From IMG/VR virus record IMGVR_UViG_3300005527_000128, positions 1 through 37,499 of that record: DNA of 37,499 bases; one strand, written 5' to 3'. The DNA comes from a virus. This document shows positions 1 through 6,479 of this stretch, in pieces. Position 1 is the first letter of the stretch. Each line of letters starts with the position of its first letter. Below the pieces are notes generated by a model. That model did no database searches. It saw nothing but the letters and a program-made list of their open reading frames with translations, and had not been told where the DNA came from. Both the position numbers and the translations under genes were made by a program.

Positions 1-314
1 TTGATACCAGCATAAGCTCTGTACGTTGGTGTTTCGTATAACTTTTTACACATTTTAAGACCATTAACAATACAATCTTCATCAGTAGAAAAGTCAACGT
101 CAATTTCTTTAAGAATAAGTTCTTCTTTTTCATGTTCTGGTACATCAAAAAAAGGGTTTACATCTGGACTAGGACAAGTCATGTAAAACAAATAAGCATA
201 TATTTTTAAATACTCATCTGGAAACTCATCCATTATGTCCTTTAAAAATTTAAGTGTATAACAATGTTCTGTTACTACCACCTTTCCATTTTGTATATCA
301 AATAATCTGATCAT
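1..314 (-). CDS. Conserved phage protein, 3' end cut by the window edge
   Basis: An open frame runs from an ATG at 314 to the left edge without a stop, giving about 104 residues. It starts MIRLFDIQNGKVVVTEHCYT and contains an acidic stretch and a CPSPDVNPFFDVPE segment. The ATG overlaps the end of the upstream gene (stop at 298-300), which is typical of translational coupling in this operon. No enzymatic motif is visible. The sequence looks well conserved and soluble, and it probably begins a virion or packaging region beyond the window; that is inference from operon position. Confidence 0.75.
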   Translation of the reverse strand, partial: MIRLFDIQNGKVVVTEHCYTLKFLKDIMDEFPDEYLKIYAYLFYMTCPSPDVNPFFDVPEHEKEELILKEIDVDFSTDEDCIVNGLKMCKKLYETPTYRAYAGI

Positions 315-504
315 CTTTTAATTTTATATATATGTCACTATTAACTGGGAGTGCTAGTGAGTTATGATGATATAATATTTTACCATCATTTGAAAAACCT
401 GTAACTACAACTATATCTCCTTTTTTAACATGACATAATAATTTAGTTCCTAATCTATCACAAGTTATTAAAAGTTTATCACCTATTTTTAACTTGTTTG
501 TCAT
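298..504 (-). CDS. Small beta-rich hypothetical protein
   Basis: This 68-residue protein has alternating hydrophobic and charged residues and Gly turns (KIGDKLLITC, KKGDIVVVTGF) that suggest a small SH3/KOW-like beta barrel. It overlaps its upstream neighbour by 4 nt and the downstream partial gene by 17 nt, so it belongs to the minus-strand operon. I do not recognise a family. The fold is inferred only from the residue pattern. Confidence 0.7.
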   Translation of the reverse strand: MTNKLKIGDKLLITCDRLGTKLLCHVKKGDIVVVTGFSNDGKILYHHNSLALPVNSDIYIKLKDDQII

Positions 505-698
505 TTTGTTAAATCAAGAGTCGCGTTAAAATGTATTTTAATTTGATCACTTCTATAATGTCTTACATGACCTCCATCACATAAAACAACACACCATATA
601 TCATTTTCAAATGTCCCACCATTAGTTACATATATAGCATACCCTTCTTTATTACCTTCTACTATAACAGGCATGGGATTTTTAAATTCTAACATCAT
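501..698 (-). CDS. Small conserved hypothetical protein
   Basis: This 65-residue protein has a core of short beta strands (MPVIVEGN, GYAIYVTNGGTF, DIWCVVLCDGGHVRHYR). Two consecutive ATG codons at 698 and 695 are possible starts; the upstream gene stops inside them. The compact fold and two Cys residues could suit a small virion accessory or regulatory protein, but the sequence shows no function. Confidence 0.7.
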   Translation of the reverse strand: MMLEFKNPMPVIVEGNKEGYAIYVTNGGTFENDIWCVVLCDGGHVRHYRSDQIKIHFNATLDLTK

Positions 699-922
699 AT
701 AAGACTATTATTTTTTAATAGATCTCTTCTAGCTGATTGATTAGACATGCCGCGCAATATTGATTGATTTTTTAAATCAAGATTGTGTATCCAACTCACT
801 TTATTCATAGCTTTATCACGCTCTGTCATATAATACTTACGAGCTTGTTGTGTCATATCTAATGTACCTGCATCAAATGCATCTAGCACTTCAGCAAGTG
901 TAGGTATTTTTTCTTGTTCCAT
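695..922 (-). CDS. Small helical hypothetical protein
   Basis: I prefer the ATG at 922, one base after the TAA of the upstream gene, which gives 75 residues. A longer reading from the ATG at 970 would overlap that gene by about 50 nt. The protein is charged and helical (IPTLAEVLDAFDAGTLDMTQ) with a basic C-terminal half. No domain is recognised. Confidence 0.65.
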   Translation of the reverse strand: MEQEKIPTLAEVLDAFDAGTLDMTQQARKYYMTERDKAMNKVSWIHNLDLKNQSILRGMSNQSARRDLLKNNSLI

Positions 923-923
923 G

Positions 924-1295
924 TTATACAGAATATAAAATTGATAATGCGTGAAGTCTTCCTGCTGCATCAAATAAATACTTTATTGCTTCAGGTTCTT
1001 TACGCTTTGCATATTCAAGTTCAAGTTTTGACGAGTGTTCTAATAAACCACTAATCATATTTAAGTCTTCACTATTCACTTTATCTTTAAGATAGTCTAA
1101 AAGATTTTCTGCAAGTGCCCACATTGTAGCACACTTACCTTGTGGATATACATCTTGTGATAAGTCTTTTGCAGCATCTGCTAATAACTCAGACATTTGT
1201 AAGTAAAGCTTTGACACTCTTTCTCTTTGCTCTATGTCTGTTTCTTTTTTATGTTGTGCTATTGTCACAAACATTTTTATTACGTCAAACCACAT
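924..1295 (-). CDS. Helical hypothetical protein
   Basis: The 123 residues are almost entirely amphipathic helix, with a central segment LLADAAKDLSQDVYPQGKCA. The gene begins on the last base of the nuclease stop codon (1-nt overlap), so it is probably translated together with that nuclease and may be its partner. There is no signal peptide, membrane segment or catalytic motif. Confidence 0.7.
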   Translation of the reverse strand: MWFDVIKMFVTIAQHKKETDIEQRERVSKLYLQMSELLADAAKDLSQDVYPQGKCATMWALAENLLDYLKDKVNSEDLNMISGLLEHSSKLELEYAKRKEPEAIKYLFDAAGRLHALSILYSV

Positions 1296-2125
1296 TATGT
1301 TTTTGGTTTTAATTTATGTCTATTATCTGTTAACCAGTTTATAAGAGATGTAACCTCTTCTTTTAAATAAGGTAGATCGTATTGCACTACATCTGTGACA
1401 ATAGGATTGCCAGAAGTATCAAGAGCAGATATAGGATTATCAAAACGGTCTCTTCCTGCTTCTTGAAATAGAATGTGATGGATTGTAATATTACCTGGCT
1501 TAAGCTTAGGATTATGCTTAAGAATAATAAACATATACATGCTAAGCTGCAAAGTATAGTGATTAAGGTTACAATCGTCAAGATGGCTGACAGGAGGAGA
1601 CATTTTTTGAGTGACACCTTCCCAGTTAGTATATCCTTCAACTTTAATTTCTTTATTAGTTTTATAATCAGTGATGTGTACTACACCATTTACCACTTCA
1701 ACTAAATCAGATTGACCACATATGCCAGCAGATTTTAAATACACCATATGTTCTGGATAGACACCATCTGTTAGCTTTTGTGTTGGTGAATGTTTAATCC
1801 CATCAATTTCGATGGGTTTAAACACTTGTATTGTACTACCATGTCTTTCCATATTTTCAAAAGAACATATATCAGTTTCTCTACAATTATGATACCATGT
1901 TCCAAGTGTTGTTGCTCTATTAGCTTCAGCTTTCCAAGCTGCTTTAATTTCTTCAGGTGTCATTCCATACCACTTGCTCTTTCTACTTTTAGCAGACTTA
2001 GCAGCTATTGTATCAGCATCAAAAGGTTGCTTAAAGTTAGATATAAAACTTGTAACACTAAGCCAATCAGTACCATCTTCACTTATATATTTATGTTTCT
2101 CTGGTAAAAATCTTAGTATACTCAT
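1295..2125 (-). CDS. PD-(D/E)XK superfamily nuclease, RecB/Cas4-like
   Basis: This 276-residue protein shows the ordered motifs of a RecB-type PD-(D/E)XK nuclease: His79 in GTWYHN, Asp140 in GQSDLV, the D-x-K pair Asp153/Lys155 in ITDYKTNK, and Gln193 in HYTLQLSMYM. Such enzymes bind Mg2+ and cut or resect DNA. In phages they act in recombination, DNA processing or host DNA breakdown. It sits just downstream of an IHF-like DNA-bending protein and a Cys-rich protein in one operon. Family assignment is firm from the motif order; the exact substrate is unknown. Confidence 0.85.
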   Translation of the reverse strand: MSILRFLPEKHKYISEDGTDWLSVTSFISNFKQPFDADTIAAKSAKSRKSKWYGMTPEEIKAAWKAEANRATTLGTWYHNCRETDICSFENMERHGSTIQVFKPIEIDGIKHSPTQKLTDGVYPEHMVYLKSAGICGQSDLVEVVNGVVHITDYKTNKEIKVEGYTNWEGVTQKMSPPVSHLDDCNLNHYTLQLSMYMFIILKHNPKLKPGNITIHHILFQEAGRDRFDNPISALDTSGNPIVTDVVQYDLPYLKEEVTSLINWLTDNRHKLKPKT

Positions 2126-2454
2126 AAACCTAATTTTTGATTTAGTTTATCTTCCTCTTCTTCTGTAAGAATAGCTTCCCACTTACCAAGAGGACAATCA
2201 GAACTTAGAGCCCTAGTTTTTAAACTAAGACTACATCCACAACCACCTTTCTTTTCATTACAACACGGCTGGGTTCCTGGCACCATACATCCTTCACCTT
2301 GCACATCTAGAAGATCACATTCTTGACAAATCTGCATTCTGTGTTGTGCAATTTCTTCTACATCTTCTCTTTTAAATATAGAGTTGGTAATTCCTTCAAG
2401 AATTGCTCCCTTGCTCTTCCATATCTTTATTATGTTTTTTCCTAGACTTGACAT
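2122..2454 (-). CDS. Cys-rich, probably zinc-binding conserved protein
   Basis: This 110-residue protein has a helical N-terminus followed by a cluster of Cys residues: CQEC near residue 45, then GCM, PCC and GGCGCSL. This suits one or two structural zinc sites. It overlaps the IHF-like gene upstream by 59 nt and the nuclease downstream by 4 nt, so the three are tightly linked. The arrangement suggests a DNA-associated accessory protein, but its function is not established. Confidence 0.75.
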   Translation of the reverse strand: MSSLGKNIIKIWKSKGAILEGITNSIFKREDVEEIAQHRMQICQECDLLDVQGEGCMVPGTQPCCNEKKGGCGCSLSLKTRALSSDCPLGKWEAILTEEEEDKLNQKLGL

Positions 2455-2818
2455 TAGCTTTAGTTTTATGTAGTTTAATAAAATCTTTTCTCTGGCTTTC
2501 TTCTTGTATAAGTTTGTTTAAATTTTTTAAATCAAAAAGATTTTCAGCCACTTTAAATCTAGCTGTTATTTGTTGTAAACCTTTTTGTTTATTTGTTTCT
2601 TCCCAAGCTTCTAGAGATTTTATTTTATCTTCAATTTTCCAATGCTTAATTGTAAAATCTCCAAGGTTTGTTATATGTATTCTAGAATGTTTTAAACCTG
2701 ATAAACTTTTTCTCACTTCAGCCCAATAAAAAGATACAACAGCATTTATTAAATCTTCACTATGTAATGTTATCTCAGCTGTTGGTTTAATAAGATCTTT
2801 AGCTTTCTTTGGGTTCAA
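2396..2818 (-). CDS. IHF/HU-like DNA-binding protein
   Basis: This 140-residue protein carries the HU/IHF pattern: N-terminal helices with LINAVVSFYWAEVRKSL, followed by the beta-arm entry HITNLGDFTIKHWKIE. IHF-like proteins bend DNA during packaging, recombination and transcription. It is longer than the usual 90-100 residues because of a basic C-terminal tail. The only in-frame start before an upstream stop is TTG at 2818, inside the end of the winged helix gene, so translation is probably coupled to that gene. Confidence 0.75.
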   Translation of the reverse strand: MNPKKAKDLIKPTAEITLHSEDLINAVVSFYWAEVRKSLSGLKHSRIHITNLGDFTIKHWKIEDKIKSLEAWEETNKQKGLQQITARFKVAENLFDLKNLNKLIQEESQRKDFIKLHKTKANVKSRKKHNKDMEEQGSNS

Positions 2819-3170
2819 TACTTAAAAATTTAAAATTTAAAAGAATGTTTCCTTTAGAATGAACATTTAATATAGGGTTGATTGCAATCTTCTTTTTGTT
2901 CTTTCCTTCTTTTACAATCATTCCTTTTTTTTCTAGTTTTGTTAAACAGTTTCTAGCACTTTGAGCTGATGAAAATATTTTTCTATCGTGTATAATATTA
3001 CACAATGTAGTGAGCTCTTGCTCACCATTAATTGCTAAATATGTTAAACAATCTAATTCAGCTTCACTTAGATGTACGTATGATAAAAAACAATGTGTGA
3101 CAATTTGATATTTTACTATCTCCTTTTTGTCAATCATCACCTTCTTATCTACTTGATTTACTACAGCCAT
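2799..3170 (-). CDS. Winged helix-turn-helix protein
   Basis: This 123-residue protein has the MarR/DnaD-like winged helix layout: LSEAELDCLTYLA, a short linker, SSAQSARNCLTKLEKKGMI as turn and recognition helix, then a basic wing KEGKNKKK. It probably binds DNA and may regulate this operon or act in replication. It starts where the acetyltransferase gene ends (1-nt overlap). Confidence 0.75.
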   Translation of the reverse strand: MAVVNQVDKKVMIDKKEIVKYQIVTHCFLSYVHLSEAELDCLTYLAINGEQELTTLCNIIHDRKIFSSAQSARNCLTKLEKKGMIVKEGKNKKKIAINPILNVHSKGNILLNFKFLSIEPKES

Positions 3171-3601
3171 TACAAATCAATTTTAAAAAAAACATAATCT
3201 TCTTTTGTTCCACCCCAGTTTTGGTAAGTGAGTATTTCTTCACCACCAAAGTTTTGAAACACTTTCCAGCTAGCACCTTTACGTGCTTCACCAGTTAAAT
3301 ACTTATAATTAGAATTAGTCCCCCACTCTACAGCTAATCTTACAAGTTCATGACCTAACCCCTTAGATCTATGAGATGGTAGTACTGTGAAACTTTCTAC
3401 ATGTACAACATTATCTGATTGCCATGTTAATACTATTTCACCCACTAATTCATTCTTATCTCTAAGCCATATTCCCTGAATTTTTTCATCTTCATGGAAC
3501 ATGTACATTTTATAGGAAGGTTCCCATCTTAAAGCAGGTGGGTGTTCTCTCTCAAATTTAAAAGTTTCTTTGTAGTCTTTTAACTTATAGAGGGGGGACA
3601 T
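3170..3601 (-). CDS. GNAT-family N-acetyltransferase
   Basis: This 143-residue protein contains the acetyl-CoA binding motif of GNAT enzymes, VLPSHRSKGLGHELV (R-x-x-G-x-G), preceded by the beta strand HVESFTV and followed by a typical helix. It should transfer an acetyl group from acetyl-CoA to an amine. The substrate cannot be read from the sequence; a virion protein or a host protein are both possible. It lies in the minus operon between a helical protein and the winged helix protein. Confidence 0.85.
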   Translation of the reverse strand: MSPLYKLKDYKETFKFEREHPPALRWEPSYKMYMFHEDEKIQGIWLRDKNELVGEIVLTWQSDNVVHVESFTVLPSHRSKGLGHELVRLAVEWGTNSNYKYLTGEARKGASWKVFQNFGGEEILTYQNWGGTKEDYVFFKIDL

Positions 3602-3605
3602 ATTC

Positions 3606-3932
3606 TTACTTTTTCAAAGATCTGGATTTCTTTTCTTCAACTGGTTCTTCGGATTTAAGTACTTCATCTCCTACTTTTAAACCAGCCTCAACAAGCTCAG
3701 GATTATTTTCTAAATCCTCTTCAGTGAGTTTATGTGGTGTTCCACGTGGAACATCTTGACTTGGGTTGGTAAGATTTGCAATAAAGTTTAAAGCCTGAAG
3801 TTCTTCAGCTCTACCTTTTGCTAAAGTGGTGTTCAAATTCTGAAGTTTAACTTGTACTTCTTTAACTTCAATTTGCTCGTTAAGAAAAGTGATTAACTCT
3901 TCTTTGGTTGGGACTTTTTGTTCTTCTGACAT
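3606..3932 (-). CDS. Coiled-coil hypothetical protein
   Basis: This 108-residue protein is rich in Glu and Lys, with a predicted coiled coil over residues 10-50 (FLNEQIEVKEVQVKLQNL). A flexible charged tail ends KKSRSLKK. No catalytic residues are seen. It could be an assembly or scaffold-type protein; that is a guess from composition. Confidence 0.7.
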   Translation of the reverse strand: MSEEQKVPTKEELITFLNEQIEVKEVQVKLQNLNTTLAKGRAEELQALNFIANLTNPSQDVPRGTPHKLTEEDLENNPELVEAGLKVGDEVLKSEEPVEEKKSRSLKK

Positions 3933-3950
3933 AATTGTGGGTTTTTATAA

Positions 3951-4286
3951 TTAAAGATCTATATCATCATCGCCTGGTAAAAGATTTGGTGGCTCTTGAT
4001 CACCAAACTGATAGAAAGTACTATCTATATAATCAGTCCATTTAGCTACCATCTCTTCATATGGTGTATCTAAAATAAACGTCTCTCCTTGTGTTGTAAA
4101 TATAACAGCACAATTAAATGACTCCTCATCTCTATTATCTGTTGCCATTTTAATAGTGGTAATTATACCCATATCAATAGCAAATGGAAGCCATTTACCT
4201 GGATCATCTTTAATACCCATAGCTTCTCTTTCCATTAAGCTCATTGTATAACAATGCACTTTACATCTGTGAATCATACTTTTCAT
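3951..4286 (-). CDS. Hypothetical protein with acidic tail
   Basis: This 111-residue soluble protein has beta strands such as CAVIFTTQGETFILDTPYEE and an acidic C-terminus PGDDDIDL. It overlaps the upstream gene by 4 nt. No family is recognised. Confidence 0.7.
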   Translation of the reverse strand: MKSMIHRCKVHCYTMSLMEREAMGIKDDPGKWLPFAIDMGIITTIKMATDNRDEESFNCAVIFTTQGETFILDTPYEEMVAKWTDYIDSTFYQFGDQEPPNLLPGDDDIDL

Positions 4287-4516
4287 ATATGTTTGGTTTT
4301 ACGTTTTGACTCGTGATAATTACTGTAGTTAATATGCTTGCTTTTGTTAGAAGATCTCTCTAATTCCATAGCAGCCATTCTATAAGCTAGCCCGTCTCTT
4401 ACATCTATTACAGGAACCCCCACCTCTTGATCAAACCTATCTTTAACTACTCTGTAATGAGACAAAAGATCTTCTCCTGCGTCATCTTTTAAATACCTTA
4501 ATTCCATTTGATTCAT
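4283..4516 (-). CDS. First gene of the minus-strand operon, hypothetical
   Basis: This 77-residue protein has an N-terminal charged helix and a basic tail (HESKRKTKHI). It is the promoter-proximal gene of the minus block, next to the divergent control region. A TAAATTTG element reading on the minus strand at 4548-4555 fits the Bacteroidota -7 box, but no good -33 partner is seen. Function is unknown. Confidence 0.7.
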   Translation of the reverse strand: MNQMELRYLKDDAGEDLLSHYRVVKDRFDQEVGVPVIDVRDGLAYRMAAMELERSSNKSKHINYSNYHESKRKTKHI

Positions 4517-4720
4517 AATATAATATACTTTAAATGTTTAAACTTTCCAAATTTATTTAGAATACCTCAATTAAATTTTTTGATTTTTACACATGTTGTG
4601 TATAACCCCCCACTACTATATTAGAGTGTGTTGTGGGGTATTGATGGTTTGACCCCTACTTCGTTTGGGGGATATGGTGTACCCCGATGTTACACCACTT
4701 AATTCTTAAATCGTAATGTT
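4517..4720. promoter_or_regulatory. Divergent control region, possible origin
   Basis: This 204-bp gap separates the minus and plus blocks. The left part is extremely AT-rich. At 585-605 (4585-4605) an inverted pair reads TTTTACACA-TGT-TGTGTATAA; the right half is a TTATNCACA DnaA-box match on the minus strand. Three GC-rich hairpins follow: CCCCAC/GTGGGG (4608-4613 with 4633-4638), CCCC/GGGG (4653-4656 with 4667-4670) and TGGTGTA/TACACCA (4675-4681 with 4691-4697). Promoters for both directions must lie here. An origin role is speculative. Confidence 0.5.
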
Positions 4721-5017
4721 ATGACAGCGAAAGTTTTTGGTGCAAAGATTGTTTCCATCCTTGAAGAAGTAAAGACTAAATCCAATGGTAAGCAGTACTT
4801 GACAGCAACAGTTGAGTTTACTGATGGCCCACTCGTGGGCAAGACTTACTTTGCTCAACGCACTTTGGGAGAGAACAAGTCTGCTATTGCAGTCGGTCAA
4901 AATGTGCGTGCTATTCTTGAAATCGTTGAGAGAGACGGTGTGAAAAGACCGTTCTTCGAGATTTCTACTAGCATCGTGGATGATGCAGACAGCTTGATGG
5001 CGTTGCTTGGTCAGTAA
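4721..5017 (+). CDS. Small OB-fold-like protein, probably highly expressed
   Basis: This 98-residue protein has strands and turns resembling a small OB-fold nucleic-acid binding protein: GKQYLTATVEFTDGPLVGK, NVRAILEIVERDG and KRPFFEIS. Its codon use is visibly more GC-rich than its neighbours, and it is a single-gene unit with a strong intrinsic terminator right after it, which suggests strong, separate expression. It could be an early single-stranded DNA or RNA binding protein. The OB-fold assignment is inference. Confidence 0.7.
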   Translation: MTAKVFGAKIVSILEEVKTKSNGKQYLTATVEFTDGPLVGKTYFAQRTLGENKSAIAVGQNVRAILEIVERDGVKRPFFEISTSIVDDADSLMALLGQ

Positions 5018-5038
5018 TGTGACCATAGCATCGTAACA

Positions 5039-5070
5039 ACACACACGCATACTGCGTGTGTGTTTTTTTT
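5039..5070 (+). terminator. Strong intrinsic terminator
   Basis: Stem CACACACGCA/TGCGTGTGTG (10 perfect pairs, extendable by one) closes a 3-nt loop TAC and is followed by eight T residues. It ends the 4721-5017 unit. Confidence 0.9.
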
Positions 5071-5080
5071 ATTTGTGCGT

Positions 5081-5135
5081 ACAGTTTCTCAGATCATATT
5101 TTTTTTAATTGTTTATACTGTTTCTCTGTTCATAT
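5081..5135 (+). repeat. Duplicated 19-bp motif, possible tandem promoter or operator
   Basis: ACAGTTTCTCAGATCATAT at 5081-5099 recurs as ACTGTTTCTCTGTTCATAT at 5117-5135, 16 of 19 identical, 36 bp apart, each followed by an A/T run. They lie between a terminator and a 30-codon gene, where a promoter is needed. They do not match the host TAnnTTTG consensus, so a phage-specific promoter or a regulator site is possible. Confidence 0.55.
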
Positions 5136-5153
5136 ATTAATCCTTAGTGAATT

Positions 5154-5246
5154 ATGTTAGCAACTATTCTTGCTGACGGAACTGTTACTATTGTTAAGAC
5201 TGTTAAAGACTTAATAGTATTGGCAGAAGAGACACGCAATGCGTGA
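5154..5246 (+). CDS. Tiny 30-residue protein
   Basis: ATG at 5154 opens a 30-residue frame beginning MLATILADGTVTIVKTVKDL and ending with TGA. It follows the duplicated motif and is followed by hairpin AACGCAG/CTGCGTT and a terminator, so it forms a complete transcription unit. No homologue is recognised; it could be a real micro-protein or a leader peptide. Confidence 0.5.
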   Translation: MLATILADGTVTIVKTVKDLIVLAEETRNA

Positions 5247-5311
5247 TCTCTAACGCAGTTATGCTTCATCTGCGTTGCGTCATACGACCAAAAAGCAATT
5301 TGATATTATTT

Positions 5312-5354
5312 GTGTGTGTTTGTTTTATTGACAGACACACACTTTACTTTTTTT
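5312..5354 (+). terminator. Intrinsic terminator
   Basis: GTGTGTGTTTG (5312-5322) pairs with CAGACACACAC (5332-5342) with one G-U pair, followed by TTTACTTTTTTT. It closes the unit holding the 30-residue gene. Confidence 0.8.
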
Positions 5355-5364
5355 AACCTGCGTA

Positions 5365-5398
5365 TAATGCTCACATTTATTTATTTGTGTGGGCATTA
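5365..5398 (+). promoter_or_regulatory. Leader hairpin before the next gene
   Basis: TAATGCTCACA (5365-5375) pairs with TGTGGGCATTA (5388-5398), 11 pairs including one G-U, with a 12-nt A/T loop. A possible GTG start at 5387 lies at the base of the 3' arm, which argues for the downstream ATG at 5420 as the true start of the next gene. Confidence 0.5.
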
Positions 5399-5419
5399 GA
5401 TCGCTATAAATCTTATGTT

Positions 5420-5680
5420 ATGGTTCTAATTAAACCTGGTACTAAGTGTTTAGAATCTGCTAGTGAATACAAGTATTACTTAGCAGTTAGTTGTGATCAA
5501 CTGTGGGTTATGGGTAGAGAGAATGGAGAGTATGTGTTGCTTGAACAGATTGTAATAGGTGTTAGTTATGACGCTTATTTAGTTGCTTGCACTGATGAGG
5601 ATGCGTTTCTTGATTCTATTACTATTATCAAGGACTATATTCTTAGTGGTCGTAATGCACTGAACTTGTTAGACATTTAA
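5420..5680 (+). CDS. Hypothetical protein, 86 aa
   Basis: From the ATG at 5420 the protein has 86 residues. An upstream GTG at 5387 would add 11 residues but sits inside a hairpin. The sequence has alternating strands and a C-terminal helix (CTDEDAFLDSITIIKDYILS). No membrane segment or motif is recognised. It is the last gene before the first structured RNA of this region. Confidence 0.65.
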   Translation: MVLIKPGTKCLESASEYKYYLAVSCDQLWVMGRENGEYVLLEQIVIGVSYDAYLVACTDEDAFLDSITIIKDYILSGRNALNLLDI

Positions 5681-5692
5681 ATAATACAAACC

Positions 5693-5815
5693 CAAGTGGT
5701 ACAGGGGGTAACTCTCTGCAGAGAGAAATAGTAGTGCTCGCGACACTATGGCCACACTTGACTAATAAGTAAAAATTCGTAGAAAGGCGTGTGATTAGTC
5801 CACACGCTTTTTAAT
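5693..5815 (+). ncRNA. Small structured RNA candidate ending in a terminator
   Basis: CAAGTG (5693-5698) pairs with CACTTG (5755-5760) and encloses two hairpins: CTCTCTGCAGAGAG (5712-5725) and TAGTG/CACTA with loop CTCGCGA (5732-5748). An intrinsic terminator follows: GCGTGTG/CACACGC (5787-5807) then TTTTTAATTTT. It shares the motif GTAACTCTYTGCA with the RNA at 6043. No coding frame is seen. Confidence 0.55.
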
Positions 5816-5818
5816 TTT

Positions 5819-5846
5819 GTAACCAATTAAACTTGTATATATGAAA
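5819..5846 (+). repeat. Leader repeat, copy 1
   Basis: GTAACCAATTAAA is followed by a TATATAT run and ATGAAA. The same arrangement recurs at 6178-6207. Each copy lies between a structured RNA and a small gene, so it probably provides a promoter or translation leader. Confidence 0.55.
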
Positions 5847-6038
5847 CAGAACTTCTTGTTAATTTATGCTATTGTATTGTTTGTTATATCATCTGCAGTG
5901 CTGTATTTAGGTGCTGATTCAGGGTTATTAGTTGATACTATTAACCTATGTATTATAGGTGGTATGACTCTTTTAGGTTATGTTGGTTCATTTTTAGCCT
6001 ATTTAGGTTATCGTGAACAATTAAAAGAATCTCAATAA
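5841..6038 (+). CDS. Small two-helix membrane protein
   Basis: This 65-residue protein has hydrophobic helices at about 5-23 and 33-57 separated by a short GADSGLLVDT loop, and ends in a charged tail REQLKESQ. It resembles the 60-residue protein at 7553 in layout and C-terminal motif (YREQ / YKEQ), so the two are possible paralogues. It is likely an inner-membrane protein that acts on the host. Confidence 0.7.
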   Translation: MKQNFLLIYAIVLFVISSAVLYLGADSGLLVDTINLCIIGGMTLLGYVGSFLAYLGYREQLKESQ

Positions 6039-6042
6039 GAGA

Positions 6043-6163
6043 GTAACTCTTTGCACAGTTGTAGTTGGTTATATCCTTCTAGAGGGGTATAATCTGTAAA
6101 CCTACTGTCACTTAGATGACAGCTTGTAAAACATCGCCAAAGGTGTGGGGCTACAACTTGTGC
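6043..6163 (+). ncRNA. Cloverleaf-like structured RNA
   Basis: GCACAGTTGTAG (6053-6064) pairs with CTACAACTTGTGC (6151-6163), 12 pairs with one bulge. It encloses three hairpins: GGTTATATCC/GGGTATAATC (6067-6094, 10 pairs), CTGTCA/TGACAG (6105-6122) and CGCC/GGTG (6135-6145). The shape recalls a tRNA but no T-loop or anticodon arm is present. The segment starts with GTAACTCTTTGCA, shared with the RNA at 5693. Confidence 0.6.
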
Positions 6164-6177
6164 TTTGAGATTAATTA

Positions 6178-6207
6178 GTAACCAATTAAATCATATATAT
6201 TATGAAA
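6178..6207 (+). repeat. Leader repeat, copy 2
   Basis: GTAACCAATTAAA followed by a TATATAT run and ATGAAA, matching copy 1 at 5819-5846, again between a structured RNA and a small gene. Confidence 0.55.
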
Positions 6208-6393
6208 ATGTCTATTAAAGAGTTAAATGAAATACTCTATTGTGTTGGTAAAGTTAATATGATTGAACCTAACAGCCCGTTCAAAGATGTTAGAGATGGT
6301 GTTGTTAATAAGATTACCGACAAGCTTAATGCTTATGTAATGGATGAAATGCGTAAACAGGGTTTACTTCCTGTGTCTGAAGAATGTTTTTAG
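6202..6393 (+). CDS. Small helical hypothetical protein
   Basis: This 63-residue soluble protein is mostly helical (MSIKELNEILYCVGKVNM, then DGVVNKITDKLNAYVMDEM) and ends SEECF. A second ATG at 6208 is an alternative start. It has the same leader as the gene at 5841. No family is recognised. Confidence 0.65.
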   Translation: MKMSIKELNEILYCVGKVNMIEPNSPFKDVRDGVVNKITDKLNAYVMDEMRKQGLLPVSEECF

Positions 6394-6407
6394 TTTATTA
6401 AAATATT

Positions 6408-6439
6408 GAACTAGGTGTAGCAATACATCTAGTTCTTTA
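6408..6439 (+). terminator. 12-bp hairpin with GCAA tetraloop
   Basis: GAACTAGGTGTA (6408-6419) pairs fully, with one G-U, with TACATCTAGTTC (6424-6435) around a GCAA loop of the GNRA class. It is followed by TTTAT. It may end the 6202 gene or be the 5' hairpin of the large RNA that follows. Confidence 0.55.
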
Positions 6440-6479
6440 TTCCTATGTTGTAAGGAATTAAAACCAAGATGCTGAACTT

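Noticed and set aside
1387-2168. Several open frames of 64-105 codons inside the nuclease gene, on both strands
   Set aside because: All lie within the well-supported PD-(D/E)XK gene and lack recognisable sequence.
6053-6163. Annotating the cloverleaf-like RNA as a tRNA
   Set aside because: It lacks the T-loop GTTCRA motif, D-loop and anticodon arm.
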